From JAFDVL01 sp043736395 (GTDB lineage Bacteria; Acidobacteriota; Blastocatellia; RBC074), in assembly GCA_043736395.1 (NCBI GenBank), contig JAYTCQ010000278.1, positions 1 through 32,972 of the forward strand: a DNA stretch of 32,972 bases. Direction: 5' to 3'. The position numbers and the translations under genes are program-made. The notes under the pieces were generated by a model. The model worked only from the letters and a program-made list of their open reading frames with translations, did not search any database and was not told the origin of the DNA. This document shows, one piece after another, positions 1 to 8,165 of the stretch. Every line of letters begins with the position of its first letter. Within the stretch, counting starts at the first letter, position 1.

Positions 1-71
1 CAGTAAGGGCGTCCGTACTCCGCGAAATTTTCATTGAGTACGGACGCCCTTACTGCGTGCAGGCTTCTGCA
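1..71. repeat. REP-like hairpin repeat, copy 1 (cut by window edge)
   Basis: Positions 1-20 and 36-55 are a perfect 20-bp inverted repeat around a 15-bp loop. The right arm runs on into CTTACTGCGTGCAGGCTTCT, the core of the repeat family also found at 2114-2142, 2194-2220 and 2886-2916. The left arm presumably continues before base 1. The repeat ends one base before the stop codon of the isomerase-like gene at 72, so it could also act as a transcription terminator for that minus-strand gene. There is no T-tract, so the terminator role is inference. Confidence 0.8.
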
Positions 72-935
72 TTATTCTCCCGCAAAAATCTTATCTACCC
101 GCTGGCTGACATCTTTCAAATATTTCTCGTCACCGCCGCTCAATTCCACCGTTAAATATCCGTTGTAGCCAATGTCGCCGATGGCTTTGCGGACTTCTTT
201 CCAGTCAATGCTGCCTTCACGTAAAGCGACAAAGTTGCGTGTCTTCGTATCGAAATCTTTCAGATGAAATTTCACGATTCGTTTTCCTAAATGACGAATC
301 CATTCCTGCGGATAGCCGTACATCACAATATTGCCGACATCGAAATAAGCCTTGACCCACGGGCTTTTGAATTGATCCACGTAACGGGCGAGTTCATAAG
401 GAGTGAGCAAAAATTTGTTCCAGACTTCTTCGATTGCAATGACGACTTTTAATTCCTGCGCAAGTGGAATCAATTTTTTGATGTTTGGTACAGAACGTTG
501 CCACGCTTGCGGAATTGTTGTCGTTGCGTCTACGACAGCGGGGACGAGCAGCACTGTATCTGCACCCCATAATTTCGCATTGCGCAAACTGGTTTCCATC
601 CCTTTCATGCTGGCAGCAATTTTGTTTGGATCACTGCTCGAAAGGGGATTGCTCCAATGCGCCATGTTCATCACCGAATGAATGCGAAGCTTGGCTTTGT
701 CGGCGGCTTCTTTGATTTGTTCGGCTTCTTTTTGGTCGGTGATCGTTTGCGCTTCCATCGCTTCAAAGCCGCAATCAATGGCTAATTTGAAGCGGTCGAG
801 GTACGGCATTTCTTTCGGCAGCATGCTGATGAGCACGGCTTTTTTGAGCTGGCCTGTTTGAGCAAAATTGGTTTTGGGCAGCATTGTTGCTGCGGCTGTT
901 AAAGCAGTAGTAGTGATGAATTCTCGTCGTTGCAT
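72..935 (-). CDS. Exported sugar phosphate isomerase/epimerase-like TIM-barrel protein
   Basis: The 287-residue product belongs to the xylose-isomerase-like TIM-barrel family (AP endonuclease 2 fold; hydroxypyruvate isomerase or sugar epimerase type). The N-terminus has a Tat-like signal with Arg3-Arg4 in MQRREF followed by an Ala/Thr-rich stretch ending near AQTG at 26-29, so the protein is probably exported folded. Residues placed like the family's metal ligands are visible: Glu169/Glu170 (IEEVWN), Asp199 (YFDVGN), His224 (KFHLKD) and Glu264 (TVELSGG). The start is supported by AAGGAG about seven bases upstream. The substrate cannot be told from sequence; such exported members often sit near Gfo/Idh/MocA oxidoreductases, and one lies at 29514-30764, though not adjacent. 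Family call is firm, reaction unknown. Confidence 0.88.
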   Translation of the reverse strand: MQRREFITTTALTAAATMLPKTNFAQTGQLKKAVLISMLPKEMPYLDRFKLAIDCGFEAMEAQTITDQKEAEQIKEAADKAKLRIHSVMNMAHWSNPLSSSDPNKIAASMKGMETSLRNAKLWGADTVLLVPAVVDATTTIPQAWQRSVPNIKKLIPLAQELKVVIAIEEVWNKFLLTPYELARYVDQFKSPWVKAYFDVGNIVMYGYPQEWIRHLGKRIVKFHLKDFDTKTRNFVALREGSIDWKEVRKAIGDIGYNGYLTVELSGGDEKYLKDVSQRVDKIFAGE

Positions 936-955
936 AGTTTTCTCCTTCGCAAATT

Positions 956-1031
956 AATAGACCGCCGATGAAGCGGATTAGGCGGGTTTACGCTGATCTG
1001 ATCCCTACATCCGCGTCATCAGCGGTCTATT
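956..1031. repeat. AATAGACC-type hairpin repeat, copy 1
   Basis: Arms 956-978 and 1009-1031 pair with two mismatches (AATAGACCGC outward, GCGGAT inward). The loop holds GGGTTTACGCTGATCTGATC. The same outer AATAGACC and inner GGGTTTACGC elements recur in the hairpin at 19465-19583, so this is a dispersed intergenic family. It fills the gap between glpX (ending at 1033) and the isomerase-like gene that starts at 935, both on the minus strand. It may stall or end transcription between them. Confidence 0.75.
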
Positions 1032-1032
1032 C

Positions 1033-2091
1033 TTAAAATCTATCAAATCGTACCACCGCATCTGGATCGCCTTCCAGATGTAGCGTGTCAACAAATCGAA
1101 CGTTGTGCGATTCTGTAGTCATTAACAAAGATTCAGTCCGTGTGCCGCTACCGAAAAATCTGACGCCGCGCAGCATTCCGTCCGTGACTCCGCAGGCGGC
1201 GAAAATTATTTTTCTGCCCGGAGCTAATTCGTTCGTATCGTACACGCGGGATGGATCGCTGATGCCCATCGCTTTCATTCGATCTACGATGTCATCGGCA
1301 ATGCGGGCGCGGTCTTCGGGCTGTTCCATTTGTTCTTTGGTGAGAAAGCGCGCCTGAATTTCTCCGTTCAGGCATTTCATCGCAGCGGCAGTGATGACGC
1401 CTTCGGGACCGCCACCAATTCCCATCACAGCATGAACACCGGAGCCTCCGACCGCAGCAGAAATACCTGCCGAAAGATCGCCATCTGAAATTAAGCGAAT
1501 GCGCGCACCGGCGGCTTTAATGTCCTGCACTAATTTTATATGGCGCGGGCGATCCATGACGACGATGACTAAATCTTCAATGTCACGATTGAGGCGGCGA
1601 GCGATGGCTTTTAAATTGTCTTTCACGGGAGCATCAATGTCCACAGCGCCTTTTGCTCCGGGGCCGACAATTAATTTATTCATGTAAATGTCGGGAGCGT
1701 GAAGCAGTCCGCCGCGTTCAGCCGCGGCCAAAACTGCGATGGCGTTCGGTGCTCCGGTCGCACAGAGATTGGTGCCTTCCAGCGGATCAACAGCGATGTC
1801 AACTTCAGGGTAGGGAATGTCGGAATTCTCGTCTGAAATGCCGATGCCGAGATGCTCGCCGATGTAAAGCATGGGAGCTTCATCGCGTTCGCCTTCACCA
1901 ATCACGATACGCCCTTTCATCGGGATCATGTCCATCTCGGAGCGCATTTTTTCGACGGCGACTTGATCAGAATATTTTCGTTCACCGCGTCCCATTGTCC
2001 GTGCGGCTTCGATAGCAGCCATCTCGACAACACGCAGAAAATTGTAAACCAGATTTTGTTCGCGACGACGTTCAATTCCAAGTGAGTCCAT
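1033..2091 (-). CDS. glpX: Fructose-1,6-bisphosphatase class II (GlpX)
   Basis: The 352-residue product matches GlpX-type class II FBPase in length and order of motifs. It hydrolyses fructose 1,6-bisphosphate to fructose 6-phosphate in gluconeogenesis, in the cytosol. Visible signatures are the N-terminal VVEMAAIEAARTMGRG, the metal/phosphate loop IGEGERDEAPML, the core motif DPLEGTN, and the glycine-rich GGSGVHAVMGIGGGPEGV. In some bacteria the same family also acts on sedoheptulose 1,7-bisphosphate. The ATG at 2091 has AGGA about nine bases upstream. Together with pgl and tdk nearby it makes a carbon and nucleotide housekeeping neighbourhood. Nothing looks truncated. Confidence 0.96.
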   Translation of the reverse strand: MDSLGIERRREQNLVYNFLRVVEMAAIEAARTMGRGERKYSDQVAVEKMRSEMDMIPMKGRIVIGEGERDEAPMLYIGEHLGIGISDENSDIPYPEVDIAVDPLEGTNLCATGAPNAIAVLAAAERGGLLHAPDIYMNKLIVGPGAKGAVDIDAPVKDNLKAIARRLNRDIEDLVIVVMDRPRHIKLVQDIKAAGARIRLISDGDLSAGISAAVGGSGVHAVMGIGGGPEGVITAAAMKCLNGEIQARFLTKEQMEQPEDRARIADDIVDRMKAMGISDPSRVYDTNELAPGRKIIFAACGVTDGMLRGVRFFGSGTRTESLLMTTESHNVRFVDTLHLEGDPDAVVRFDRF

Positions 2092-2113
2092 ATTGTTAGT
2101 CCTGAGAAATTAT

Positions 2114-2220
2114 TGCAGAAGCCCGCACGCAGTAAGGGCGCCATTACATTTCAAACAAATAAAGCATAAATGCGAATTCTGCATAAATCACTAGCGTCCT
2201 TACTGCGTGCGGGCTTCTAC
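2114..2220. repeat. REP-like repeat, copies 2 and 3 as an inverted pair
   Basis: TGCAGAAGCCCGCACGCAGT begins the left unit (2114-2142), and its reverse complement, with two or three changes, is the right unit (2194-2220). About 51 bp of AT-rich DNA separate them. Each unit carries the same core as copy 1 (1-71) and copy 4 (2886-2916). This is the classic head-to-head arrangement of REP/BIME or small MITE-like elements. It fills the space between glpX and the SGNH hydrolase gene. Confidence 0.82.
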
Positions 2221-2242
2221 AGGCAGAACTTCTGCCACTTGC

Positions 2243-2875
2243 CTAAAAAAATATTTCAGTTTTTCCAGCCCTGAAATTATGTTCAGAAATAAGTCGTAAA
2301 ATTGTCCGAGCAATTTTTTTACCGCCTACTTCAGAAGGCTCGATTTCATTAGCGTAATCAGTGGGTTCATTACAAACAAGCCGTAAATCTATCAACGGCA
2401 GACCAGCTAAAAATGCCTGCCTGATGATTATATCGTTGAAAGATGCGAGCGCAGCTACTGATATTTTTTGGGCGAAAGCTTCGGGGATTTGCGGATAATA
2501 AATTGTGCAAACGGCGGTTGGCTTTTTTAAACTTAAAATTGCTTCGAGCATTCGGCAGTAATGAAATTCAAAGGTGGAAGAATAGTCTGCCAATTTATCA
2601 AATACCTCGGCACTTGACGAAACTTTCATTTGTAAAACGTCAGCATTCAAAATGGCATCGTTTCCACCGACGCTGATAATCAAATGCGTAGTGTCGTGAG
2701 GTAAATCCAACGTTTGCCTTGCTACGCTTTTGACGACACTGCCATCAATCGCTCGAAGGGTTACTTCCCAATTTTTAGGAACCAGCTGATACAAATGCGA
2801 GAAAACAGTAAGCCCTCCATTCACGTAGGCTTCATTATCGAAAATTGAATCGCCGAGCAAGACAAGATGGTTCAT
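2243..2875 (-). CDS. SGNH/GDSL-family hydrolase-like protein
   Basis: The 210-residue product shows block I of the SGNH hydrolases (VLLGDSIFDN, nucleophile Ser about residue 9) and block III (ISVGGNDA, oxyanion Asn). The family includes esterases, lipases and acyl-carbohydrate deacetylases. No signal peptide is present, so it is probably cytosolic. Block V is odd: where DxxHP is expected, the sequence reads TDYANEIEPSEVGG, with no His. The protein may therefore use another base or have lost hydrolase activity. The start ATG at 2875 lies just after REP copy 4 (minus-strand direction), with no clear Shine-Dalgarno sequence. The gene runs in the same direction as tdk, 18 bases downstream of it. 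Confidence 0.78.
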   Translation of the reverse strand: MNHLVLLGDSIFDNEAYVNGGLTVFSHLYQLVPKNWEVTLRAIDGSVVKSVARQTLDLPHDTTHLIISVGGNDAILNADVLQMKVSSSAEVFDKLADYSSTFEFHYCRMLEAILSLKKPTAVCTIYYPQIPEAFAQKISVAALASFNDIIIRQAFLAGLPLIDLRLVCNEPTDYANEIEPSEVGGKKIARTILRLISEHNFRAGKTEIFF

Positions 2876-2885
2876 GGTAAATCGG

Positions 2886-2916
2886 TAGCGCCCTTACTGC
2901 GTGCGGGCTTCTGCAT
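2886..2916. repeat. REP-like repeat, copy 4, overlapping the tdk 3' end
   Basis: A single unit of the family (core CTTACTGCGTGCGGGCTTCT) sits at the junction of tdk and the SGNH hydrolase gene. On the minus strand it encodes the last seven residues of thymidine kinase (HAEARTQ) and its TAA stop at 2894-2896. No inverted partner is seen nearby, unlike the copies at 2114-2220. Confidence 0.8.
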
Positions 2917-3499
2917 GAAAAACTTCCAATTCTTTTTCCGCCAAATGTGGTTCGAAGCATTGCCGACAGCGCGCTTCGTATGAACCTGCTGCACCGACGA
3001 CAACGCGTTCCTGGCTCGCGATGAGGCGTTGTGTATACGTCGCGGCGTGACCGCATTGCATACAAATGGCGCGTGTTTTGGTCACGTCTTCGGCGATCGC
3101 CATCAGGAGCGGCATCGGCTCAAATGGCTTGCCGAGGTAATCCATGTCGAGTCCGGCGATAATGACGCGTTTGCCGTCGTGGGCTAATTGGTTCGCGACT
3201 TCGACGAGGGCTTGATCAAAGAATTGACCTTCGTCAATGCCTACGACTTCGGTGTCTTCGGAAGTGCCTTCGATGATTTCCTGCGCAGTTTTCACGGCAA
3301 AAGATTCGATCTTTCGCTCGGCATGTGAAACGATATGGCTTTCGGAGTAACGATCATCAATGGCTGGTTTGAAAATCTGAACTTTTTGTTTGGCGATTTG
3401 CGCGCGGCGCATCCGGCGAATCAATTCTTCGCTTTTGCCGCTGAACATCGAACCGACGATGACTTCAATCCAACCTGTATTTGGGGAATAGTGTTCCAC
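2894..3499 (-). CDS. tdk: Thymidine kinase
   Basis: The 201-residue protein is a type II thymidine kinase, which phosphorylates thymidine with ATP in the salvage pathway. The P-loop GSMFSGKS is at residues 16-23, the catalytic Glu90 is in IDEGQFF, and a zinc site is formed by C146xxC149 and C178xxC181. The lasso segment around residues 154-175 is present. The start is GTG at 3499, with AAAGG about 12 bases upstream; there is no upstream ATG that improves on it. The C-terminal seven residues, HAEARTQ, and the stop codon come from a REP-like repeat, so the native C-terminus has been replaced or extended. These residues lie beyond the zinc-binding core, so activity is likely kept. Confidence 0.95.
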   Translation of the reverse strand: MEHYSPNTGWIEVIVGSMFSGKSEELIRRMRRAQIAKQKVQIFKPAIDDRYSESHIVSHAERKIESFAVKTAQEIIEGTSEDTEVVGIDEGQFFDQALVEVANQLAHDGKRVIIAGLDMDYLGKPFEPMPLLMAIAEDVTKTRAICMQCGHAATYTQRLIASQERVVVGAAGSYEARCRQCFEPHLAEKELEVFHAEARTQ

Positions 3500-3572
3500 T
3501 ACGAATTATGCCTTTCGAGAAAAATTTATTTGGGAAAAACTAACTACACCAATATTTCGGAGAACGCAATCA

Positions 3573-4310
3573 ATGTCAATGAAAGAAAATATTCAAATCA
3601 TCAAGGTCGCCGATGCAGTGGCTCTGGCGCAGACTGCTGCCGAATATTTTGCCCGCGCAGCCGCGGAAAATATCTTGCAACGAGGGCGGTTTACCGTTGC
3701 TCTTTCAGGTGGTTCTACACCGAAAGCGATGTTTGCGCTGCTGGCGGCAGAGCCATTTTGCAGCCGGATTGATTGGGCTCAGGTATATTTTTTCTGGGGT
3801 GATGAACGCTGCGTACCGCCTGATCATCCCGAAAGTAATTATCGCATGACATCTGAAGCTTTATTGTCGAAGGTGAACATTCCCGAAAAAAATGTATTTC
3901 GAATGCACGGCGAACTTGAGCCAACGGAAGCGGCGCAAAAATACGCTGAAACCCTGCTGGATTTTTTTCAGGCAGCACCAGTTTTTGATTTGGTATTTTT
4001 AGGCCTGGGAGCCGATGGACACACGGCTTCGCTGTTTCCGGGAACGAGCGCTTTGCAGGCGCCAGCCGACAAAATCGTAGTGGAAAACTATGTGGAAAAG
4101 TTAAAAGCTACGCGGCTGACGTTGACGGCGGGTACGATCAACGCGGCGCGAGACATAGTTTTTTTAGTCGCCGGAGTTGATAAAGCGACGACGCTTCAAA
4201 GCGTTCTCGAAGGTGAATATGTGCCTGAGATATTTCCCAGCCAATTGATTCAGCCAAAGAACACAAAAATAAAATGGATGATTGACGAAGCCGCTGCCAG
4301 CAGGATTTAA
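3573..4310 (+). CDS. pgl: 6-phosphogluconolactonase (DevB type)
   Basis: The 245-residue product hydrolyses 6-phosphoglucono-delta-lactone in the oxidative pentose phosphate pathway, in the cytosol. Family motifs seen are VALSGGSTPKAMFALL near the N-terminus, YFFWGDERCVPPDHPESNYR in the middle, and LGLGADGHTASLFPG, which is diagnostic for the lactonase against the related glucosamine-6-phosphate deaminases. Full length. The ATG at 3573 has CGGAG about 10 bases upstream; a second in-frame ATG lies six bases on. It is divergent from tdk with a 73-bp spacer that must hold both promoters. Confidence 0.95.
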   Translation: MSMKENIQIIKVADAVALAQTAAEYFARAAAENILQRGRFTVALSGGSTPKAMFALLAAEPFCSRIDWAQVYFFWGDERCVPPDHPESNYRMTSEALLSKVNIPEKNVFRMHGELEPTEAAQKYAETLLDFFQAAPVFDLVFLGLGADGHTASLFPGTSALQAPADKIVVENYVEKLKATRLTLTAGTINAARDIVFLVAGVDKATTLQSVLEGEYVPEIFPSQLIQPKNTKIKWMIDEAAASRI

Positions 4311-4319
4311 CTCTGAACG

Positions 4320-4338
4320 GCTGACAACTTTTGTCAGC
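4320..4338 (+). terminator. Possible weak terminator hairpin after pgl
   Basis: GCTGACAA and TTGTCAGC form a perfect 8-bp stem with a three-base loop ten bases after the pgl stop. No run of T follows, so this is at best a weak intrinsic terminator. It could equally be an operator for the downstream kinase. Confidence 0.35.
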
Positions 4339-4370
4339 ACGCACTTTCGCTCTTTGTGATAAATTAAGGG

Positions 4371-4394
4371 TTATTTGGTTACCCCGCCAAATAA
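4371..4394 (+). promoter_or_regulatory. Hairpin in the leader of the hybrid kinase gene
   Basis: TTATTTGG (4371-4378) and CCAAATAA (4387-4394) form a perfect 8-bp inverted repeat 36 bases before the kinase start. Flanking GATAAA and TTTATC can extend the stem with a bulge. It may be a protein-binding site or an mRNA hairpin. No clear promoter hexamers could be matched to it. Confidence 0.3.
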
Positions 4395-4429
4395 TTTATC
4401 TCGCCTCGTTACAACCCAACCTTTTATAG

Positions 4430-7400
4430 ATGTCAGCCCAGTCTATTTGGCCGAGATTTTTAATGAATTTATTCAAAGATAAAAAAATCATCATTTCTGT
4501 AATTGCGATTGCCGCAGGACTTCTGCTGAACGCTTTTCCTGTTCCCCTCATGGGCAATTTCAAGCTTTATTTAGGGAGTATAGCGACACTTATTATTGCA
4601 GTTGAATACGGCGCTTTTTTGGGAATAGTAGTCGCTGTGTTGGTGAGTGGGGAAGTCAGTCTGCTGAGTCCGTATTCTGTCGCGATTATTTTGGGGGTTT
4701 GTGAAGCCGGAATGATTGGCGCATTAGTCAAAAAGAAAATGCATCCACTTCTGGCCTCAATCAGTTTTTGGGGGGTGTTGGCTACTCCCATCATCATTTT
4801 GTGGTTTGCTTCACGACACTTACTGGGAGGGGAAGCCTTTTTAGAGCATTTAATTCAAGGCCCTGTGAATGGCATTTTGAATATCTGGTTGGCAGAAATT
4901 GTCTTGTTAATTCTCCCCATCAAAAAATTCACGAAATCCACTCATCAGCAATTTGCGACACTTCCATTACGACAGCAAATCTGGCGCGCACTGGTTTTTA
5001 TTTGTGTGATTCCATTATTGACGATGATTATTATCAATGGTTATCGGCAATCGCAATATCAGGAAAAGCAGGCAGCAAAGCATCTGGACGAAACATCAGA
5101 ATTGATTCGGGATGGCCTCGACAGTCAGATCGCGAAATACCAGCAGGCAGTGAAAGTGCTCGGACAAATGCTGGAGAAAAATGATACTGCTGAGACAGGA
5201 GAGCTTAATTCCATGCTTGATGAATGGAATAAAGCGTATCAATCCTTTACGTTACTTTCAGTGTCAAACCTCAAAGGTACGGTGATCGCTTCCAGAGAAC
5301 CGAAGGATTACGGTACAGCAGTTAATGTGGGAAATTATCCGAATTCGGCGGCAGATCGTCCGTACTTTCAGCAAACAATAAAAACAGGAAAATCGATTAT
5401 CTCAGAAGTTTTTTTAGGGAGAATTAGTAAGGCGCCAGTTGTGGTGATTACAACCCCGGTCTATCAAAAGGGCGAATTATGGGCAGTGCTTTCAGCTTCG
5501 ATTGATTTAGTAAAACTGAGAGAAAGCTCTATCAAAAATGATGTTTTTGAGGGAATAGGAATCATTGTTTCTGATCGTCAGGGACGTGTGATTATGTCCT
5601 CTTATCAAATGTATCAGCCGCTGCAATCAATAGTCGAAACTCCTTTAATGGAACACGCCAATGAATCCGTTCACGATAGCGCCTTTACGTATACCACTTC
5701 GGCGCAGCAACAAATTCTGGCGGGTCACAATAAATCCGAGTTTACCGGATGGACTGTTTTTGTACAGGAACCGAAATCAATTATCCGTCAGGAAGTCACA
5801 AAATATTATCTGACCAATTTAGTATGGTTAATCGTGCTCTCAATTCTAGCGGGGTTATTGGCCAGAGTTTTGTCAGGGGCCGTGACAAAACCGTTGGAAC
5901 TTTTAGTGGAAAATATCAGGCGTTTCAATGATTCAGGAGAGCTTACTTCATCAACTGGTAATTTGAGAGTTTTAGAAGAAAAAGCTCCCGCTGAATTACG
6001 GCAATTAGTAAAAGATTTCAGTGTGATGCAGACGAAATTGCAAAGTTCTACTTTTCAATTAAAAGATTCCTTGCAGGAGCGCGAAGATTTAAATCAGCAA
6101 CTACGCGGATTATTGTCCGACCTGGATCGCAAAGTTCAGGAACGTACTTCCGAACTCGCGGCAGCCACGGCGAAGGCCGAAGACGCCAGCCGTGCCAAGA
6201 GCGAATTTCTAGCCAACATGAGCCACGAAATTCGAACTCCGATGAATGGTGTTATTGGGATGACCTCATTGCTACTGGATACAGAATTAGATGAAGAACA
6301 ACGTGATTATGCCGAAACAGTGAAGACCTCAGCACAGCTGTTACTAGAAATCATCAATGACATTCTTGATTTTTCCAAAGTCGAAGCTGGCAAAATGCGG
6401 CTGGAAACGGTTTCATTTAATTTACGTTCCGTGATCGAAGAAGTGGTAGATTTATTGGCTGAACAGGCGCAATCCAAGGGGCTGGAATTCGTTACTCATC
6501 TTACTCATAATGCTCCTATTCATTTATTGGGTGACCCCACGCGCATTCGTCAAATTCTCATTAATCTGGTTGGAAACGCCATTAAATTTACGCCGCAGGG
6601 GCAGATCATTTTGAAAGTAGAGCTAGGCGTGAAATATGAAGGTATGAATTCTTGTCTACTTCGCTTTTCGGTCATTGACACGGGGATTGGCATTGAGCCG
6701 GAAGTCAGTGCGAAATTATTTCATTCGTTTACGCAGGCGGATGGTTCAACTACCAGGAAATTTGGTGGTACCGGCCTGGGACTGGCGATTTCCAAACAGT
6801 TAGTAGAAATGATGGGAGGCGCAATTAATGTCGAAAGTGAGGCAGGTGTTGGCAGTAACTTCAAATTCAGTTTACGGCTTCAGTTGCAAGAAACTCCGGC
6901 AGCGCCTGAAAACAAAAATATACCAAATACTCGTATTCTGATTGTAGACGATAACAGTGCCAGCCGTCAGGGTCTGCAACAACTCATGATCCGTCAGCAG
7001 ATAGATTCAGAAATAGCAGAAAGTGGACAGCAAGCTTTATTATTATTGAAACAGGCCGTGACTTCAGGAAACCCGTTTCATCTGGTATTGGCTGACTTAC
7101 ATATGCCTGTTATGGACGGGCTTAGTTTCATTAACAAAATCAATGAAGAGCAAATACTGGAAAAAACGAATAGCCTATTAATGATTGGGCGACAGGATCG
7201 AGCTTTGGCAGAACTTTCTGGAGCTGAATATATTTTCAAGCCAATTCGTGAAAGTAGATTATCAGAATTAATAGCCAAAGCCACTTTGCCAAGTGACTCA
7301 CAAAAAAATAAACTGACTCTCAATATTGCCTGGAATGGCAGAATTTTAATCGTTGACGATAATATTATTAATCAAAAAATGTTGGTTCGCTGCCTGGAAC

Positions 7401-7726
7401 AAAGAGGCTATAAAGCTGATCCTGTTTCCAGTGGCAGAGCCGCTTTGGCCCTAATTCAGAAGCATTCATACGACCTGATTTTAGTGGACAGTCAGATGCC
7501 GGAAATGGATGGCTATGAGACAATTTCACTGGTTCGAAATCAGGTGAGACAGCAATCTGCACCACCAGCATTTTTGATGCTTGCGGAAGACGAAGAAATA
7601 AATCGCAAACGCTCATCAGAGTTAGGCATCAAGGAACATTTTAAGAAAAATATCAACGATATAGATCTAATGAAATTAGTGATGAAAGCCATCCCGCTTA
7701 AGAGTTCTGCGGGATCAAGAAAATAG
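4430..7726 (+). CDS. Membrane hybrid sensor histidine kinase with two receiver domains
   Basis: This 1098-residue protein has several membrane helices in about residues 18-165, then a helix at about 185-205, an extracytoplasmic dCache-like sensor domain (about 210-460), another helix (about 467-487), a HAMP-like linker with coiled coil (about 490-590), HisKA with phospho-acceptor His599 in SHEIRTPMNG, and an HATPase_c domain with GNAIKF, DTGIGI and FGGTGLGLAI. Two receiver domains follow, with phospho-acceptors Asp889 (LADLHMPVMDG) and Asp1020 (LVDSQMPEMDG). Both receivers lack the usual Ser/Thr switch residue (LLMIGRQ and FLMLAEDEE), and the second has KKN where KP is typical. No HPt domain or output regulator is adjacent, so the partner is unknown. 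The start could be the ATG at 4430 or the in-frame ATG at 4463; neither has a strong ribosome binding site. It converges with the VOC gene. Confidence 0.93.
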   Translation: MSAQSIWPRFLMNLFKDKKIIISVIAIAAGLLLNAFPVPLMGNFKLYLGSIATLIIAVEYGAFLGIVVAVLVSGEVSLLSPYSVAIILGVCEAGMIGALVKKKMHPLLASISFWGVLATPIIILWFASRHLLGGEAFLEHLIQGPVNGILNIWLAEIVLLILPIKKFTKSTHQQFATLPLRQQIWRALVFICVIPLLTMIIINGYRQSQYQEKQAAKHLDETSELIRDGLDSQIAKYQQAVKVLGQMLEKNDTAETGELNSMLDEWNKAYQSFTLLSVSNLKGTVIASREPKDYGTAVNVGNYPNSAADRPYFQQTIKTGKSIISEVFLGRISKAPVVVITTPVYQKGELWAVLSASIDLVKLRESSIKNDVFEGIGIIVSDRQGRVIMSSYQMYQPLQSIVETPLMEHANESVHDSAFTYTTSAQQQILAGHNKSEFTGWTVFVQEPKSIIRQEVTKYYLTNLVWLIVLSILAGLLARVLSGAVTKPLELLVENIRRFNDSGELTSSTGNLRVLEEKAPAELRQLVKDFSVMQTKLQSSTFQLKDSLQEREDLNQQLRGLLSDLDRKVQERTSELAAATAKAEDASRAKSEFLANMSHEIRTPMNGVIGMTSLLLDTELDEEQRDYAETVKTSAQLLLEIINDILDFSKVEAGKMRLETVSFNLRSVIEEVVDLLAEQAQSKGLEFVTHLTHNAPIHLLGDPTRIRQILINLVGNAIKFTPQGQIILKVELGVKYEGMNSCLLRFSVIDTGIGIEPEVSAKLFHSFTQADGSTTRKFGGTGLGLAISKQLVEMMGGAINVESEAGVGSNFKFSLRLQLQETPAAPENKNIPNTRILIVDDNSASRQGLQQLMIRQQIDSEIAESGQQALLLLKQAVTSGNPFHLVLADLHMPVMDGLSFINKINEEQILEKTNSLLMIGRQDRALAELSGAEYIFKPIRESRLSELIAKATLPSDSQKNKLTLNIAWNGRILIVDDNIINQKMLVRCLEQRGYKADPVSSGRAALALIQKHSYDLILVDSQMPEMDGYETISLVRNQVRQQSAPPAFLMLAEDEEINRKRSSELGIKEHFKKNINDIDLMKLVMKAIPLKSSAGSRK

Positions 7727-7746
7727 GATCGTCCAGAGTTACGCGT

Positions 7747-8082
7747 TTACGCGTGAGGCTCAGGTGGGTACCAAATGTATTCCAGCGCAATTCCCTGAGC
7801 GCCATTCGTATAAAAGGAAATTGTATCGTCGCGGTGTTTTTGAAGCGGACGATTTTCAGCGGCAGCGGCCTTTTCAAGTTCGTCTAAATTTTCAACTTTG
7901 ATGGCAAAATGCGTTGGATGGTGAGAGCCTGGGCCGAGTAATGCAATGCCCACACCGCTGGCGTCCCGAACCATCCCCCAATCCTCAAAGCAGGCTTCGA
8001 CTGTAAAACCCAGAGAACTGTATTTAGCGACATCTTCAGCGACGTTAAGAGATTTGATAGCGACGTGATCGAATCGTGGCAT
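7747..8082 (-). CDS. VOC (glyoxalase/dioxygenase fold) family protein
   Basis: The 111-residue protein matches a single vicinal-oxygen-chelate module. It opens with FDHVAIK (His6), has a second His in THFAIKVENL, and ends with the metal-ligand-like Glu in IALEYIWYPP. Such short members dimerise and may be glyoxalases, resistance proteins or lyases; the substrate cannot be read from sequence. The start ATG has a strong GGAGG seven bases upstream. Its stop lies only 20 bases from that of the convergent kinase gene. It follows the small CxxC protein on the same strand. Confidence 0.85.
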   Translation of the reverse strand: MPRFDHVAIKSLNVAEDVAKYSSLGFTVEACFEDWGMVRDASGVGIALLGPGSHHPTHFAIKVENLDELEKAAAAENRPLQKHRDDTISFYTNGAQGIALEYIWYPPEPHA

Positions 8083-8165
8083 GGCCTGACCTCCAGAAGT
8101 TATGTAATTGCCAACAACTTAACTGTAAGCCTGAACCGGGCAAGTTTCAACTCGGAGCCTGAAAA

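Noticed and set aside
1653..2015. Plus-strand ORF of 120 codons
   Set aside because: It lies opposite glpX, is Arg/Cys-rich and shows no family motif; a shadow of the real gene.
4768..5184. Plus-strand ORF of 138 codons
   Set aside because: It overlaps the kinase gene in another frame; the kinase frame has consistent membrane helices and domains.
7741..7754. ACGCGTTTACGCGT palindrome between convergent genes as a terminator
   Set aside because: Only a five-base stem with no T-tract; it overlaps the end of the VOC gene.
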